A stretch of 64,000 bases of DNA, taken from the NCBI GenBank assembly GCA_002205965.3, contig NADL03000629.1, positions 186,001 through 250,000 of the forward strand, written 5' to 3'. The DNA is from Kappaphycus alvarezii. Lineage: Eukaryota; Rhodophyta; Florideophyceae; Gigartinales; Solieriaceae. The position numbers and the translations under genes are program-made. Shown here in pieces: positions 1 through 10,117 of the stretch. The notes beneath the pieces are model-generated. The model did no database searches. It was not told where the DNA came from and was given only the letters and a program-made list of their open reading frames with translations. How positions within the stretch are numbered: the first letter of the stretch is position 1; each line of letters starts with the position of its first letter.

Positions 1-1034
1 AGAAATGCTATTGAAAGCATTGTCAGCATCGACTTGGATCAATACGTGGTCCTGGAACTTGGTGTTTTGCGTCAGGCGACGGACGGCGTGAACAATGGCC
101 TCAGCCCCACTTTTAACGCCCACGCCAAGTTGGTGAGGCAAGAGATAGGAAGCTGCAGTCGAGGAAGCCTTGTGAGCGAGAGGCGGGCAATAAGGCGGCG
201 GAGGAGGAGACCAACAGCTATAGGGCGAAGTCCACCGTTGGGCTTGTGGAGGGCTGTGAGCCGGCCCCCGCAGAAGTAGGCCCGGCACGAGTCCGGTAGT
301 TCGCCGTTGGAACACATGTTCACAAACTTGGTCAGACATAAAGACAGTCACAGGCGGGATGCACTCCCCCGCCGGTCGAAGCAACATACGGAGAAAGACG
401 GGGAAAGGCCATCAGATCCAGGGGCGGTGGACGGGTCGAGGCTATGGATGGCTCTACGAACATCCGAAACGGAAAACTTGACGGCAGGGGGAAGACGAGA
501 GTTAGGAAGGGGCTGAACGGGGGACGCGGGCGTGGGATGAAGGGATTTGAGTCTGCGGAGATTGTCTTCCGGGGCACAACAGGTGGGTATTGTACAGTAA
601 GGCTGCTGTGGCGCGGGAAGGACTGCCCGGTGCAGTAAACGGCGGCTGCGCTGGAGCGTAGATGGGGAAGGAGAGGCGTCGGCATGAGTAGCAAGGGGGG
701 GAGGCCCCGAAGAGGGGAGGGCTTCAATGAAGAGGTCATCGAAGAGACCGGAAGATGCGATACGAATGACGTCAGCAAGATAGGAGCAGTTGTCAAAGCG
801 GCTCGAGCGATGTAGGCAAGGATGATTGCGTCGAAATACGAGTTTGGGGAGGGCGACAAGTTCTAGAAGGGCACGATGACGATGTGCATCTGACGGAGCA
901 GCGATGACACGGCTCAGGGAGGCAAAATAGAGGTCGTAGGCCGCTGCTTGAACTGGGCGGGGATGTACGGAAGAACGGGTATCGAAGCCCTGAAAAGAGC
1001 AGGGAAAGTAAGGGTAGTAGGAGGACAGAAGCAA
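1..1034 (-). pseudogene. Reverse transcriptase of lineage-B element (frameshifted, incomplete)
   Basis: From 1034 to 348 the frame leads into FSVSDVRRAIHSLDPSTAPG, the usual start of a non-LTR RT domain. After a frameshift near 330 it continues with LHKPNGGLRPIAVGLLLRR (RT motif 2 type). In another frame up to the window edge it reads VGVKSGAEAIVHAVRRL and then VLIQVDADNAFNSI, which is motif A with its catalytic aspartate. The FxDD motif and everything downstream lie outside the window. At least two frame changes are needed, so this copy is dead. Confidence 0.8.
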
Positions 1035-1069
1035 TCCTACTGGACACTGTCGGTCATTGATTCCAGAAC

Positions 1070-2185
1070 TAGGACGTATTCAAGGACAGAGAACCGAGCG
1101 TCAGCCTGTGGGGGAACGGGGAGCCAGGAGCAGAAGAGGTCGCAGGCCCAGGGCCGCAGCGTGCAACAAGGATGAAACCGTCCGTATTGGTCACTTCTGG
1201 ACGGGCGCGACGGCGCTTAGAGTGGACAGCGGAACCGAAGGCGGTGCGAGGGGAGGCATGTCCCGGGCAAAGGTGGGATCGGCAGAAAGAGTCTGGTAAG
1301 CTGCGGATTCCATTTCGCGGAGGGATTGGGCAAAAGCAGGGGCCGGATACCACTGGCAGTACGGAGATTCAAGGCGTTCAATTTCCTGTCGAAGGCCAGG
1401 AAGGACGCCGTGGAGTTGGGAAGGAGACAGGTCTGAAGAGACGTCTATGATTTCGGAGAACACGAGTTCGAGAGGGTCGTAGTTGTCCGATGTCTTCGCC
1501 AAGTTTAGGAAGGCTGTATAGGCGGGAGGCAAAGACGCCAAATCCCGCTCGGCAGCGCACACCATGAAGACATGAGGGGAAGAGGAGCAAATAATGGAAC
1601 AGGAGCCGGGAAAACCACCTTGTGTGATGGATCTGCGGAAAGCGGACGGATCGTGTACAGAAAGTCCGGAGGAGACGTAACGACAACAACTCGCTTGATG
1701 TTGCCGCCAAAAAGCCCGCAAGTAGCACGGAGGACGCGGCCTACAAACTTGGTGGATATCCAAACAGCTGAAAGGTCACCATGTTGGGTGAGGCCTTGGC
1801 GACCAAGGAAAGGGAGACGGCGGAGCGGTTTTGGGGCCGTTTGGGGCATGGTCGCCGCGCGTAGGTAGAATTGGGCGGGAGGCAGAGAAGCCGGATTGGG
1901 AGACTGGTCCGATTCAGTGGCAGGAGAGGTTGGCGGGGAAGGGGTTGCAAGAGAGGTCAAGATCTGCAAAACAGAACGAAAGTGAGGGTTGCATTACAGA
2001 GAAGGGACCAGGGCGGTCGATAAGGGAGAGTTCTGAACAGCAGAACAGAATGCAGCTGTGGCTGCGGGGTCGGAGAGGTCGACGACTCCATCAAAAATGG
2101 AAACGCACTTGACCAGGTAATCCATCGACGCATGGGTGAGGGAAACAACGGTGTCGGCATGCCTAGAAGCAGGCCGGGAAGGCAT
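1070..2185 (-). pseudogene. N-terminal region of lineage-B element, function unknown
   Basis: A methionine at 2185 opens a frame beginning MPSRPASRHADTVVSLTHA. Coding-like sequence then continues in shifted frames through about 1950-1500 and 1763-1191. One stretch around 1500-1250 is especially protein-like and includes NLAKTSDNYDPLELVFSEI and LHGVLPGLRQEIERLESPY. I recognise no domain. By position it corresponds to the N-terminal DNA- or RNA-binding part of an R2-like protein, but I see no clear zinc finger. At least two frameshifts make it non-functional as written. Confidence 0.5.
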
Positions 2186-2511
2186 GGTGGCAGAAACTGT
2201 GGAGTCGGGAGATCACAGGGAAAGGGAATATCCAATAAAAAGATCACGATAGACCAAAAAATCAAGAAGTAGCCAATAAGATAGCGGTGCGGAAAAAGAA
2301 TCTGGCGAAGATCGGGAGAAGCAAAGAAGAAGAAAGGGAAAAACCGGTGAAGAGGGAAGATGAGGGTGAAAGCACCGTCGTCGCTTGACAGAGCGCAACC
2401 GCAGCAGAACCGCGGGAGCGGGCGCGTACGTCGGACGAGGGATGGCGTGGTATAGGGGAAGAGGAATCTTAAGCGAAGAAATACAAACAAAGACAAGTCA
2501 GCTAAAGACTA

Positions 2512-2684
2512 TGTGTAAATGGGGGGTTAATTTACTGTGGTAGATATGTGGGTTGGTATCCAGTAAATTTGTACCGGAGCGTAGATATCGTATCTTTGTC
2601 AAGCCAATTGCGAAACCGTACGATGCGTCAAAAGCTGTGGATGGCACTCCAATCTACCAGAAGGTGGAAGGGAGGCCAGCCAGC
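2512..2684 (+). repeat. Ty1/copia 3' LTR fragment with polypurine tract
   Basis: The sequence from GTGTAAATGGGGGG through the following 160 bases is nearly identical to the reverse complement of about 23780-23950, where it directly follows the copia RNase H coding end. It therefore comprises the polypurine tract and the start of a copia LTR, here on the plus strand. It is bounded on the left by the 5' end of a lineage-B element and on the right by the truncated 3' end of a lineage-A element (junction near 2684). The fused lineage-A reading frame takes its stop codon from this LTR. Confidence 0.75.
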
Positions 2685-3796
2685 AAACAAGCGGCATTGG
2701 AGGTTACTGTCAAAGCGGAGTGCCGCTGTAAAAGAATGGCTCTAACCTTCGAAAACCGTTCCATTGCGCGGGTGGCAACGGTTTTCGCGAGTTCCTTGAC
2801 GACGGAGAACGCCGCCGGATGCCAACCTCCTAGCGTTGAGATGGGAACAGGAACCAGCCTGTTTCTCCCAGGCAGCTCAGCAAGGAACCCTTGGTATTTC
2901 CGCTGCTTCTCTGCGTGAGCTGCGTTGAGGCTTGTGCGTGGGTTGAAAGCCCTGGCTCTTACGTGGGAGGGAGCGAGCGGGTTGACAAAGGTTACGTCGA
3001 AGTAATCCGTGCCACCGGCGGCTCCCATCGCCCTGATATCCGGCCTCGTCCTGTTTTGGTAGTGTAGACGAGGTTCGATGAATGGACGTCGGGCGGCTCT
3101 TGCAAGGTCGTTCCCCAGTAAAGTCACCTCGTTGTTATGGCGAGTATTCCGCTCGCAGCCAAAGCGACAATGTAGCAAGTGGTCCCCGTAGATATCCAGC
3201 ATTTCATGGCATCCTGCTTTGGGGCAAGGGGTACCTGGGGCGAATAAGGGGGTTTGGCAAAAGTACTGGAACCACACGGAAAAGTCTTTGCTCTTGATGT
3301 GCGTCCTCAATCCAGGGCAAGGTGCACAGTAGACCCAGCCTTTGGCACCGGGGAGGGACATGCTAGCGCGGAAGGCGCGAGTGCGGATGTTTCCGAGCGG
3401 CAAGGCCTCTTGCACAGCCATATGAATTGCATCTGTTAGCTTCTTCTGCGATGGTGGGTTGGATGAGCAGAAATTGCTAAACGGAATTCGTTCTGAGGGT
3501 CGACAAGAGGCGCTCCATGTGGTAAAGGCGGCTGTAGCATCCTCGTACTGCGTCAGGTCTTGAACACAGGACGGCAAAGACTTCTCGCATAACTGCTGCG
3601 TCGCGGCGCTGGACGCAAGAAACGAAGCGGCGGCGACATCTCGCGCGGAGGAGAGGCCGATTCCAAGGTCGGCTTCTTCTCCTGTAGTGCCTTAATGGGC
3701 AGTTGCAGCTCCTTGAATATACAGTTGTCTAGCATTCCACCCGCTAAAGTGCGGCAGCACCTCTCGATTAAGCTGTCGAAGTATTCGGCCCCTTTC
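2685..3796 (-). pseudogene. Restriction-like endonuclease half of lineage-A element
   Basis: The main frame (3577-2654) is 307 codons. A zinc knuckle is visible as C-x4-C-x9-H-x4-C (spanning CPKAGC through HLLHC), followed by an RHN-type motif (NTRHNNEVTLL), then TRPDIRAMG and, after a short spacer, TDYFDVTFVNPLAP. This order (CCHC, RHN, RPD...D) is the hallmark of the R2-type PD-(D/E)XK endonuclease that nicks the target for target-primed reverse transcription. The upstream 3796-3580 part is in another frame (a break near 3660) and continues the RT-to-endonuclease linker. The last residues LPSTFW and the stop codon come from the adjoining copia LTR, so the normal C-terminus is lost. Confidence 0.88.
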
Positions 3797-4517
3797 TGAT
3801 AGGGGTAAATCGGCGGGGGAAGAGATCCTCAGAACCAATTACCCTGAGAAGGAGGTGTTGCGAGCGACAAAAGTGCTGCCGTGGTATTGTTGAACGAACA
3901 AAAGGGAGTGTATATAGAAGAGAGTTGAGGAAGCTACAAGCAAGTATAAAAGGGGCAGAGTCTACCACTGACGCTCTGCGACCAGCGTAAGAAAAAGTGT
4001 TCTTGGGTCTGAAGTTGACTCTCAACTTCCTACTACTCGGGACTTGGCTTGAAGTTGTCTGCCAACTTGCTTCACCTCCACTAAAGGAAGCAGTTTACTC
4101 GGCTTATATAGACTTTTGGCTACCCCAAAAGTCTCCAACAAACATACTAATAACCATAAAATGTATTCACGGTAATCGTGTGAACCAGAGAGACTATTAG
4201 AAGATATTTCCTCAAGGTAAATATCTAGGTGCCATACCCATGCCAGCCACCCATCGGTCAGGGGTGGGAATTGATGTGGCCATTATATAGACCTTTCAGA
4301 GCTACTTGTAGCATCACCCACAACCTGGAACTGTACTGACATATACTATGACAGCGTGTCCTAAAATGAAAAAATCAACCGACGAATTTGCCACACTCAC
4401 CCAAATTAAAAATATCTTGCAAATTCAAAAACTGTAAAAATATCTTCCCAATTCCGATACTGTATACAATCATGGTCCTCATCTAGATTTTTTTCGTGTG
4501 CGAATTTGCGCACATCA
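3797..4517 (-). repeat. Gypsy-1 3' LTR (721 bp)
   Basis: It is nearly identical to 10118-10838. On the plus strand it runs from TGATAGGGG to GCGCACATCA. Differences from the other LTR by eye are about six substitutions (near 4250, 4260, 4310, 4344 and 4371) and two single-base length changes in A and T runs. It contains TATATA-type promoter-like stretches around 4108 and 4284. The host flank CTTTC lies at 3792-3796. Confidence 0.96.
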
Positions 4518-4532
4518 CGCCCTCTCGCTCAA
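4518..4532 (-). other. Polypurine tract of Gypsy-1
   Basis: On the minus strand GAGCGAGAGGGCG lies immediately upstream of the 3' LTR, the position and composition expected for the plus-strand priming site. Confidence 0.65.
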
Positions 4533-4550
4533 GACGAACGTCCCGACTCG

Positions 4551-5247
4551 TCACTGCTCTTCTTCTGCTTCCGTTAGTGTTCGCTGTCTTATTGATAAAA
4601 TGTATGGTCTCTCAAACGGGTACGGATGCAACTGATTACCAATATGATGCTCTAAAAAGTAGGTTCGCATTACTGGTACCTCACTTTGTACCATAGCCTC
4701 ATATATTGGTTTGATAACATCGAGTTGGGGTTGAATACATTCTTCTTCCGTGACTCTTCCGAATCTTCCGAGAGTGAAAAAATATATGTGATATGCAATC
4801 TCTTCTGGAAGATGCCGGAGGAATGGATGCCGATAAGAAAAGAAGACGCGCATCATCAAGAACGAATCTTCGTAAGATAAGTGTGGTCCATGTAGCGCCC
4901 TAAAACATAAACAGATGCTTATCATGAAATAAGAAATGACCTGTGCGTCGTTCATCCTCGGAGATATTGCGCAGCCAAAAAGATAATCTTCTTCTTCCGA
5001 CTGTATGCTGTGCATGGTTGTGAAGGAGAGCTAGAGATGAAGTTGTGGTGGACGGTCCCGATGAATGGCCGCGACCAGCTCCTGACGTACTGGGACCTGC
5101 ACGAGGTCCTCTCGGGGGACGACCGGAACCTCTTCTGGGCGGGTTGTTGTCTCCTGAAGGTCCTCCTCTGGTCATCATCACTGCTTCAGGAGGATCCTCG
5201 CCGCCTCCAACGTTCCAATTTGTGGCGGAGAAACGTAAGGTTCCCAT
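4551..5247 (-). pseudogene. Pro/Gly-rich linker and accessory domain, copy 2
   Basis: From 5247 a frame encodes a low-complexity segment rich in Pro, Gly, Ser and Arg (NPPRRGSGRPPRGPRAGPST). It is out of frame by one with the end of copy 1. After another shift near 5000 the frame 5015-4551 gives the second copy of the domain and ends about 33 bases before the 3' LTR. Conserved between copies: ICLCFR, GP-x-L, ED, a RV-x-FS block, YH....(S/T)(I/L)GR-x-G and PIY. The arrangement copy 1, linker, copy 2 suggests one original protein with an internal duplication. Confidence 0.65.
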
Positions 5248-5690
5248 AGAGGATACGGGACCAGCCTGTATTCCATATCCGGGGGTAAGCGTAACCTCTC
5301 AGTCGCACATCTTGGTTGTTCTTGAGAAATACGTAAATTGGACGGATAATATTCAGATACGTTTGCGACAAGTCTCCAGCAGCTACCATTCCATATCTTC
5401 CTATAGAGTAATGATATATTACCTCCACAAACTCTGGACCTGCTTCCGTGAACCTTCCGTTTTGGAATGAAAATAGAACTCTTATTAATAGTCGGAAATC
5501 TTCTTCAGGTAGCAATGGTCCGTTCAACGTACGAAAACATAGGCATATATTAATGTAGAAATGGATGATTACGTGGAGTTCGTAGTAGTCCTGCGTAACC
5601 GAGATGATCCATTCCCAGGCCCTTTTTCCTCCCATAGGAATCATTCTATAGTTAAAGATGAGTATGCTCCGTGGTTGCGCATAGTCCTGT
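5186..5690 (-). CDS. Unknown accessory domain, copy 1, fused to integrase C-terminus
   Basis: In the same open frame as the integrase tail, about 170 further residues follow that I do not recognise. The core begins INICLCFRTLNGPLLPEED and continues with LLIRVLFSF, YHYSIGRYGMV and NIIRPIYVFL. It aligns with a second copy at 5015-4551 (ICLCFRALHGPHLSYED, MMRVFFSY, YHIYFFTLGRFGRV, VIKPIYEAM). There is no zinc finger, signal peptide or obvious membrane span. It has an aromatic- and hydrophobic-rich alpha-helical look. It occupies the slot where other gypsy elements carry env-like or extra ORFs. Its role is unknown. Confidence 0.7.
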
Positions 5691-5699
5691 GTGAGAAGG

Positions 5700-6358
5700 A
5701 ATTCTTCAGGCCTCTGATGGTAAGGGACCAGACGACGTGCATGGATGGCCCTCCTTGATCTCTTCCCTGAGCTTGAACAGAGCTGATAGTGCGGGTGTCT
5801 TTCTTCCGTGACGATGCAAGGGTTCGAGTACTTGGTTTGGAAGGCCGGCCACTTCACAGCCTGCTGCATTGCTTTTCCATGTATTATTTCCTTTTCGATG
5901 AATCTCAGTACCACCTCAGCATTTGCCTCCTCAACTGCAACTGCTATTGGCCATCCAGTAAGATGTTCCACGCCTATAAGGAGATATTTGTTTCCGGAAG
6001 AAGTTTCCTTGAACGGGCCCGCGAAGTCAATTGAGAAGGTTTCAAAGAGACCGGAAACTGGAAAACTATGAGTGTCTTATACTTCCGTATTGGAGTGAAT
6101 TTTTGGCAGTTGTCGCAGCTTTTCACGAAATATAGACGTCCTTATGGATACCGGGCCACCAAATCTCTCAGTTACGAATTTTTTGGTTGTTTCGAGATCC
6201 CAATGCCCTAGCTCATCATGGAAAGTCCTCAAGATCTTCATTCTTTCTTTCAAAGGGGCCACTAGTCGGGGACCGGCTTTAGTGTGCCGGAAGAGTTTCC
6301 CATTCCACAATGTAAAAGCCTTTTGATTCCTGCGTACCCAATTTCTGTTCAAGATCAA
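5700..6358 (-). pseudogene. Gypsy-1 integrase with core deletion
   Basis: The HHCC zinc domain is visible: HDELGH (6260-6240 region), then in another frame SCDNCQ near 6110. The start of the core follows (SIDFAGP with the first catalytic Asp, then VEHLTGWPIAVAVEEAN). After IEKEIIHG the sequence jumps straight to a C-terminal segment ending RSRRAIHARRLVPYH. That segment aligns with SRRAIHARRLVPF at the end of Gypsy-3 integrase. Compared with Gypsy-3 about 170 residues, including the second Asp and the Glu of the DDE triad, are missing. The integrase cannot be active. Confidence 0.88.
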
Positions 6359-6389
6359 CCTTTCTCATTTCTAGTCCATCAGAATTTGA

Positions 6390-6902
6390 TCAGTCCGTGA
6401 ATATTAGCTTCGTACTCGTTATCGTTCGGCAACTGCAACTCGGCGACTCCGACGATGTCCTCGAAGCTTTTTCATTTGGAATCAGTGCGTCCCTCAAGCG
6501 GGATAGGTAATCGGCAGGCTGATTATTGCGTCCGGGTCTATAAACAATTTCAAACCGATATTCTGCGAAAATGTCGAGCCATCGGGCCAAGCGGTGATGT
6601 ACATCCTTCTTTTGGAATGCTGTTTTAAGTGCCTGGTGATCAGTTATCAAGACAAATTTCTCGAGTGATAAAAGGTATACGCGAAACTTTTTCAGCGCGA
6701 AGACGACAGCTAGCGCTTCTTTCTCGCAGACTGAGTATCTCTTTTCCGCGTCATTCAGAGTTCGGCTTGCGAATTGAACAGGGTGTAGTCTTCCGTTTTC
6801 ATCTTTTTGGGACAAAACGGCACCCAAAGACCGTTCTGAGGCATCTGTCTCCACAACGAATGGTCTCTTGAAATCTGGGTACATGAGAACTGGGGGACAC
6901 AT
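6390..6902 (-). pseudogene. Gypsy-1 RNase H
   Basis: The frame continues the RT after a frameshift near 6850: FVVETDASERSLGAVLSQ (catalytic Asp), SVCEKEALAVVFALKKFR (catalytic Glu), FVLITDHQALKTAF (catalytic Asp) and YRPGRNNQPADYLSRL. This is a typical Ty3/gypsy RNase H that degrades the RNA template strand. It is open for 170 codons but out of frame with the RT, so as written it cannot be part of the polyprotein without a frame change. Confidence 0.92.
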
Positions 6903-8343
6903 AGCTTATCTTTAAGCTCCTGAAATGCAGTTTCCATTTCCTTGTTCCAGTAAATTTTCCGTTCTTCGTAGTGCTGGCATGTAACGGTGCTGCAGTCTTG
7001 GCGAAATCTTTGATAAATCTTCTGTAATATGAGGCCAGTCCTAAGAAGCTTCGGACCTCCGTCTTTGAAGCGGGCCTTGGTGCCAACTTTATTTTTTTCG
7101 TTTTCTCTGGATCCACTCTAATTCCCTCTTGGTCGACGATATGACCGAGTAATTGGATAGAAGTTTTCGCAAAGAAGCATTTGCTCAACTTAATTTTCAA
7201 GCTATACTCCGATATCCTCTCCACAACTGTCTTGACGTGCGAGATGTGCTGATCCAATGTTTCTGAGAATATGACGACATCATCGATATAGACTCTTGCG
7301 AATGGAAGTCCTTTCAAAACCTCGTTCATCATTCTTTGGAATGTAGCTGGTGCATTCATGAGACCAAAAGGCATCACTTCGAACCTGAACGTACCGGCTT
7401 TGCTGGTAAAGGTTGTTTTTTCCTTACATTTTTCATCCAATGGAATCTGCCAATAGCCAGTGTAAAGGTCAATTGAGGTGAAATATCTCCCATCCTTCAG
7501 GTCCTCGAGGATCTCCTCCATGTTCGGAATCGGAAATCGATCGGGTATCATTCTCTGGTTCAGTTGTCGGTAATCGACGCAAAAACGCAGCTTTCCATCC
7601 TTCTTTGGTGCGACCACAACTGGAAACGACCATGGGGATGAAACTGGTCGAATAATATCATTTTTCAGCATACTTGTAACATTTTCTGAGATAAATTGGT
7701 CATATTTTGGCGGTTGACGTCTAGGCTTGTGGTAAATCGGTTGAGTGTCGGTAAGTTCGAACGAGTGAGTAACCGGTACACTTGCTTGTCTTAAATCTGA
7801 AACGCTCCATGCAATTACTTCGGAAGATGTTAACATGTCGGATATTTTCAGTGAGGCGGGGGCGGGAAGGTGCTGCACTTTTCCTTGGATTTCTGCCATT
7901 TGGCGCCCTTTTTCTTCTTGATCCTCAACCTCAATATTTTGAAGGACCTCTTCCGTCGTGCTCACATCTTCATATATGGAATTCGCCGTATTCTTATTTT
8001 CTTTGCAAAGGTAATCTTCTTTCATGCTCCGAATTCTGTCCTTTGATTCGATATCATCGCAAAAAGAAACACATTCGGGTTTCAAACTTATCCTAGAATC
8101 CCAGTCGTCATCTGTTTCAAACCCGGAATCATAATCGTCCCATGCCATGTTCATTAACCCCCGAGGGTACCCTTTTCCACTTCCGAAAGTGTTAGTTGGT
8201 TCCGAATCTTCGCTGTCATAGCTAGAAGTGAAATCTTCACTGTCCGTTTCTTTTAAATCTTCAGGATGCGTGCTTTTGTCGAAATCCAGGGGCATCTTCA
8301 CGGTTCTGCCGTCAATATTAACTGAAACCATTTGGTTGCCCAA
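6799..8343 (-). CDS. Gypsy-1 reverse transcriptase
   Basis: A 514-codon frame begins with an acidic Ser/Asp/Glu-rich leader (residues about 20-150). It is followed by the Ty3/gypsy RT: KPRRQPPKYDQFI, FPVVVAPKKDGKLRFCVDYR, FTSIDLYTGYWQIPLDEK (motif A), FEVMPFGLMNAPATFQ (motif B) and FARVYIDDVVIFSETL (motif C, YIDD intact). The connection SFLGLASYYRRFIKDFAK follows. The last residues run out of frame into the RNase H. All catalytic residues are present, making this the best-preserved RT of the three gypsy elements. Confidence 0.95.
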   Translation of the reverse strand: MGNQMVSVNIDGRTVKMPLDFDKSTHPEDLKETDSEDFTSSYDSEDSEPTNTFGSGKGYPRGLMNMAWDDYDSGFETDDDWDSRISLKPECVSFCDDIESKDRIRSMKEDYLCKENKNTANSIYEDVSTTEEVLQNIEVEDQEEKGRQMAEIQGKVQHLPAPASLKISDMLTSSEVIAWSVSDLRQASVPVTHSFELTDTQPIYHKPRRQPPKYDQFISENVTSMLKNDIIRPVSSPWSFPVVVAPKKDGKLRFCVDYRQLNQRMIPDRFPIPNMEEILEDLKDGRYFTSIDLYTGYWQIPLDEKCKEKTTFTSKAGTFRFEVMPFGLMNAPATFQRMMNEVLKGLPFARVYIDDVVIFSETLDQHISHVKTVVERISEYSLKIKLSKCFFAKTSIQLLGHIVDQEGIRVDPEKTKKIKLAPRPASKTEVRSFLGLASYYRRFIKDFAKTAAPLHASTTKNGKFTGTRKWKLHFRSLKISYVSPSSHVPRFQETIRCGDRCLRTVFGCRFVPKR

Positions 8344-9610
8344 GTCAATGCATGTCCTAGTCTTTCCATTGTGGGGCAGCCAATGATTGCATCGAAAGGG
8401 AGATCCGGCATGACAAGAAAGTCTACATCAACTTTAGAGTCCCCAAAGAACACGGAAACCTTGTCAACAGTGCCCATGCATTTTGAGACGGTTCCATCCG
8501 CTACAGTTATTTTTCGAGTCGTTGGAGTAATTTCGAGACCTAGATCTGTCACCAAAGTTTCTGAAATGAGGTTTGGAACAGCACCCGAATCGAAGAGAGC
8601 TTGGGTTTTCATACCCAATACTTTGACTGGTACCAGCTTAAGACGTCTTGGTGCTGTCGAGGCCGATTGAAGAAACAGTTTCTTACCCTTAGCGGACTTA
8701 TTAGACCTGATAATTTTTTTGAGTTCTTTTCTCGCATCCTCTGCGTCGCCCCTCAAAAGTTGACCAAACGTTATCCCAGTTGGGGCCGATGCAAGCTCAG
8801 CCACCAAATTGTACCTCTTCACATACTCTAGTACGTCCTTAGAGATACTCTTAACTTTCTTACTCTTTTTCGTCTTCTTGGCCGGAGTGACTCCCACTCC
8901 TGGAACAACTTGATCAGACCTCTTGGTTCGAGGAGGTACAGGTGCTGGGATATGCTCCAGCATTCCATACTCTAGCCTAGGTTTCTTCGATAAAATGTTC
9001 CCTTCCCCATCCCTTTTTGTCACATTGACTTGACTAATCTCTTCAGCGATGGATACGTTACCGGCATCCGTCAACCTTTGATCCCTTCTATTTTGTAAGA
9101 TTTTCACCTCTGGTCCTGACTCACTCCTTGCTTCCGATAAATTTGCTCTTCTGTTGTCTTTAGACCAGCAGTTACTTTCATGATGCCCATATCGACCGCA
9201 CTTTGCACAACGAGTGTTTCTATGTGGATTATCAGGACACCTGTTTGCAAAGTGTCCAGGCTTGTGACAGTAAGAACAGACTTCTGCGGCCTTAGGGGCC
9301 CCAGACTGGTTCTTCTTAATGGTAAGAGTAAGGCTTTCCAACTGCGAGGTTATCATGTCAAGTCGATTATCGAATCGGGTTTCCAACCTTTCTTCCAAGT
9401 TTTTGACATCGCTCCTGACAGATTCTAATGCCGCTGCACTAGTAGCCGGCCTTTGATAATTCTTTTCAGGATGTACGATAGACATCGATGTGCGGGTTTC
9501 CCTCGGTACCTCACTCAGTGACTGAAACGTCTCCGAATTTTTGACAAATTCTACTATGGTACCCTTCAGTTCATCAAAAGTGTGAGGGCCCTTGATGAGG
9601 AGGAAATCGG
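8298..9610 (-). CDS. Gypsy-1 gag nucleocapsid and aspartic protease
   Basis: A 395-codon frame from 9485, open upstream to about 9610, shows a coiled-coil-like segment (VKNLEERLETRFDNRLDMI). Two zinc knuckles follow: C-x2-C-x4-H-x4-C in CSYCHKPGHFANRC and again in CAKCGRYGHHESNC. A Lys/Arg-rich stretch follows, and then a retropepsin-like domain with the active-site triad in ALFDSGAVPNLIS and a later FDAIIGCPTMERLG. The DSG triad is intact. The frame overlaps the downstream RT frame (start 8343) by about 46 bases in another frame, which could reflect a frameshift mode of pol expression or a mutation. Confidence 0.88.
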
Positions 9611-10029
9611 AGAGCCGCTTATCCCCATAGCCGCCTTACGCAGCATTCCGTACTTGGCTTGGGCGTTGAACCCAGCCTTTTCATAAAGATCACACAAGTA
9701 CACCAATGAGCTTAACAAATCGTCGAAGTTGAGCCGGGCCTCTATGGCGGTACGAATCATCTCATCTGGTTCTACCTCCTTAGCATACTCTTTCACAAGC
9801 CACTCACATACCTCACCGAAGTTACGCCCATTCCCGTTAAGAGACCACCCGTCGATAAACTTGGACTTATATTTGTGCTTTGCGTCACCATGAAGATAGG
9901 CGAAGATACTTGCGCCTTCTCTTCATCGCCCTTCTCTCGCATCACAACGTTGACATATGTGTAAAGAAACTCCTCAACGTCTTCAGTCTTGCCGCCTGTG
10001 AACGTTATACGAGCAGCGTTGAGATCCAT
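9566..10029 (-). pseudogene. Gypsy-1 gag, capsid part (frameshifted)
   Basis: An ATG at 10029 opens MDLNAARITFTGGKTEDVEE. This frame is lost near 9900, and a second frame continues (9796-9566) with EYAKEVEPDEMIRTAIEARL and LCDLYEKAGFNAQAKYGM. The layout and the KAGFN...YGMLR-type motif are shared with Gypsy-3 gag (KAGFDNIARFGLLR), which supports homology between the two. This should be the capsid-like part of gag. Two single frame changes (about 9900 and 9620) separate it from the downstream zinc-knuckle region. Confidence 0.75.
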
Positions 10030-10104
10030 GATTACAGAAAAGAAATCCCCCGAAGTGTTCCTTACTACTGCTCAACTCGAATACCTCGGGTGCAACCCCC
10101 TCCA

Positions 10105-10117
10105 CAAGAGTACCAAA
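10105..10117 (-). other. Candidate primer binding site of Gypsy-1
   Basis: Directly inside the 5' LTR the minus strand reads TT then TGGTACTCTTG. The same 11 bases TGGTACTCTTG stand directly inside the 5' LTR of Gypsy-3 (38587-38597). A leading TGG, complementary to the tRNA CCA tail, at 0-2 bases from the LTR in two otherwise diverged elements supports a primer binding site. I cannot name the tRNA. Confidence 0.6.

Larger units (their letters stand above)
1..2500 (-). mobile_element. R2-like non-LTR element, lineage B, copy 1 (5' part)
   Basis: Reading the minus strand from about 2500 down to the window edge gives an N-terminal protein region followed by a reverse transcriptase region, broken by several frameshifts. 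The RT part matches the lineage-B RT at 14.1-15.5 kb and is related to the lineage-A RT at 11.0-12.4 kb. The endonuclease half should lie left of the window. The 5' end lies close to 2500, where a copia LTR fragment begins. Family knowledge: RTs of this type that carry a C-terminal restriction-like endonuclease belong to the R2/CRE/NeSL side of the non-LTR tree. No target duplication could be established because one end is missing. Confidence 0.75.

Noticed and set aside
34..279. Plus-strand open frames in the first 2.5 kb
   Set aside because: They are antisense to the lineage-B RT and owe their openness to the coding strand's composition; no domain is seen.
3997..4200. A 67-codon frame present in both Gypsy-1 LTRs and, inverted, in the solo LTR
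   Set aside because: It recurs only because the LTR recurs; it is non-coding LTR sequence.
8298..8343. Programmed frameshift between Gypsy-1 protease and RT
   Set aside because: A 46-base overlap exists, but no slippery heptamer stands out by eye, and the element has several ordinary frame breaks.
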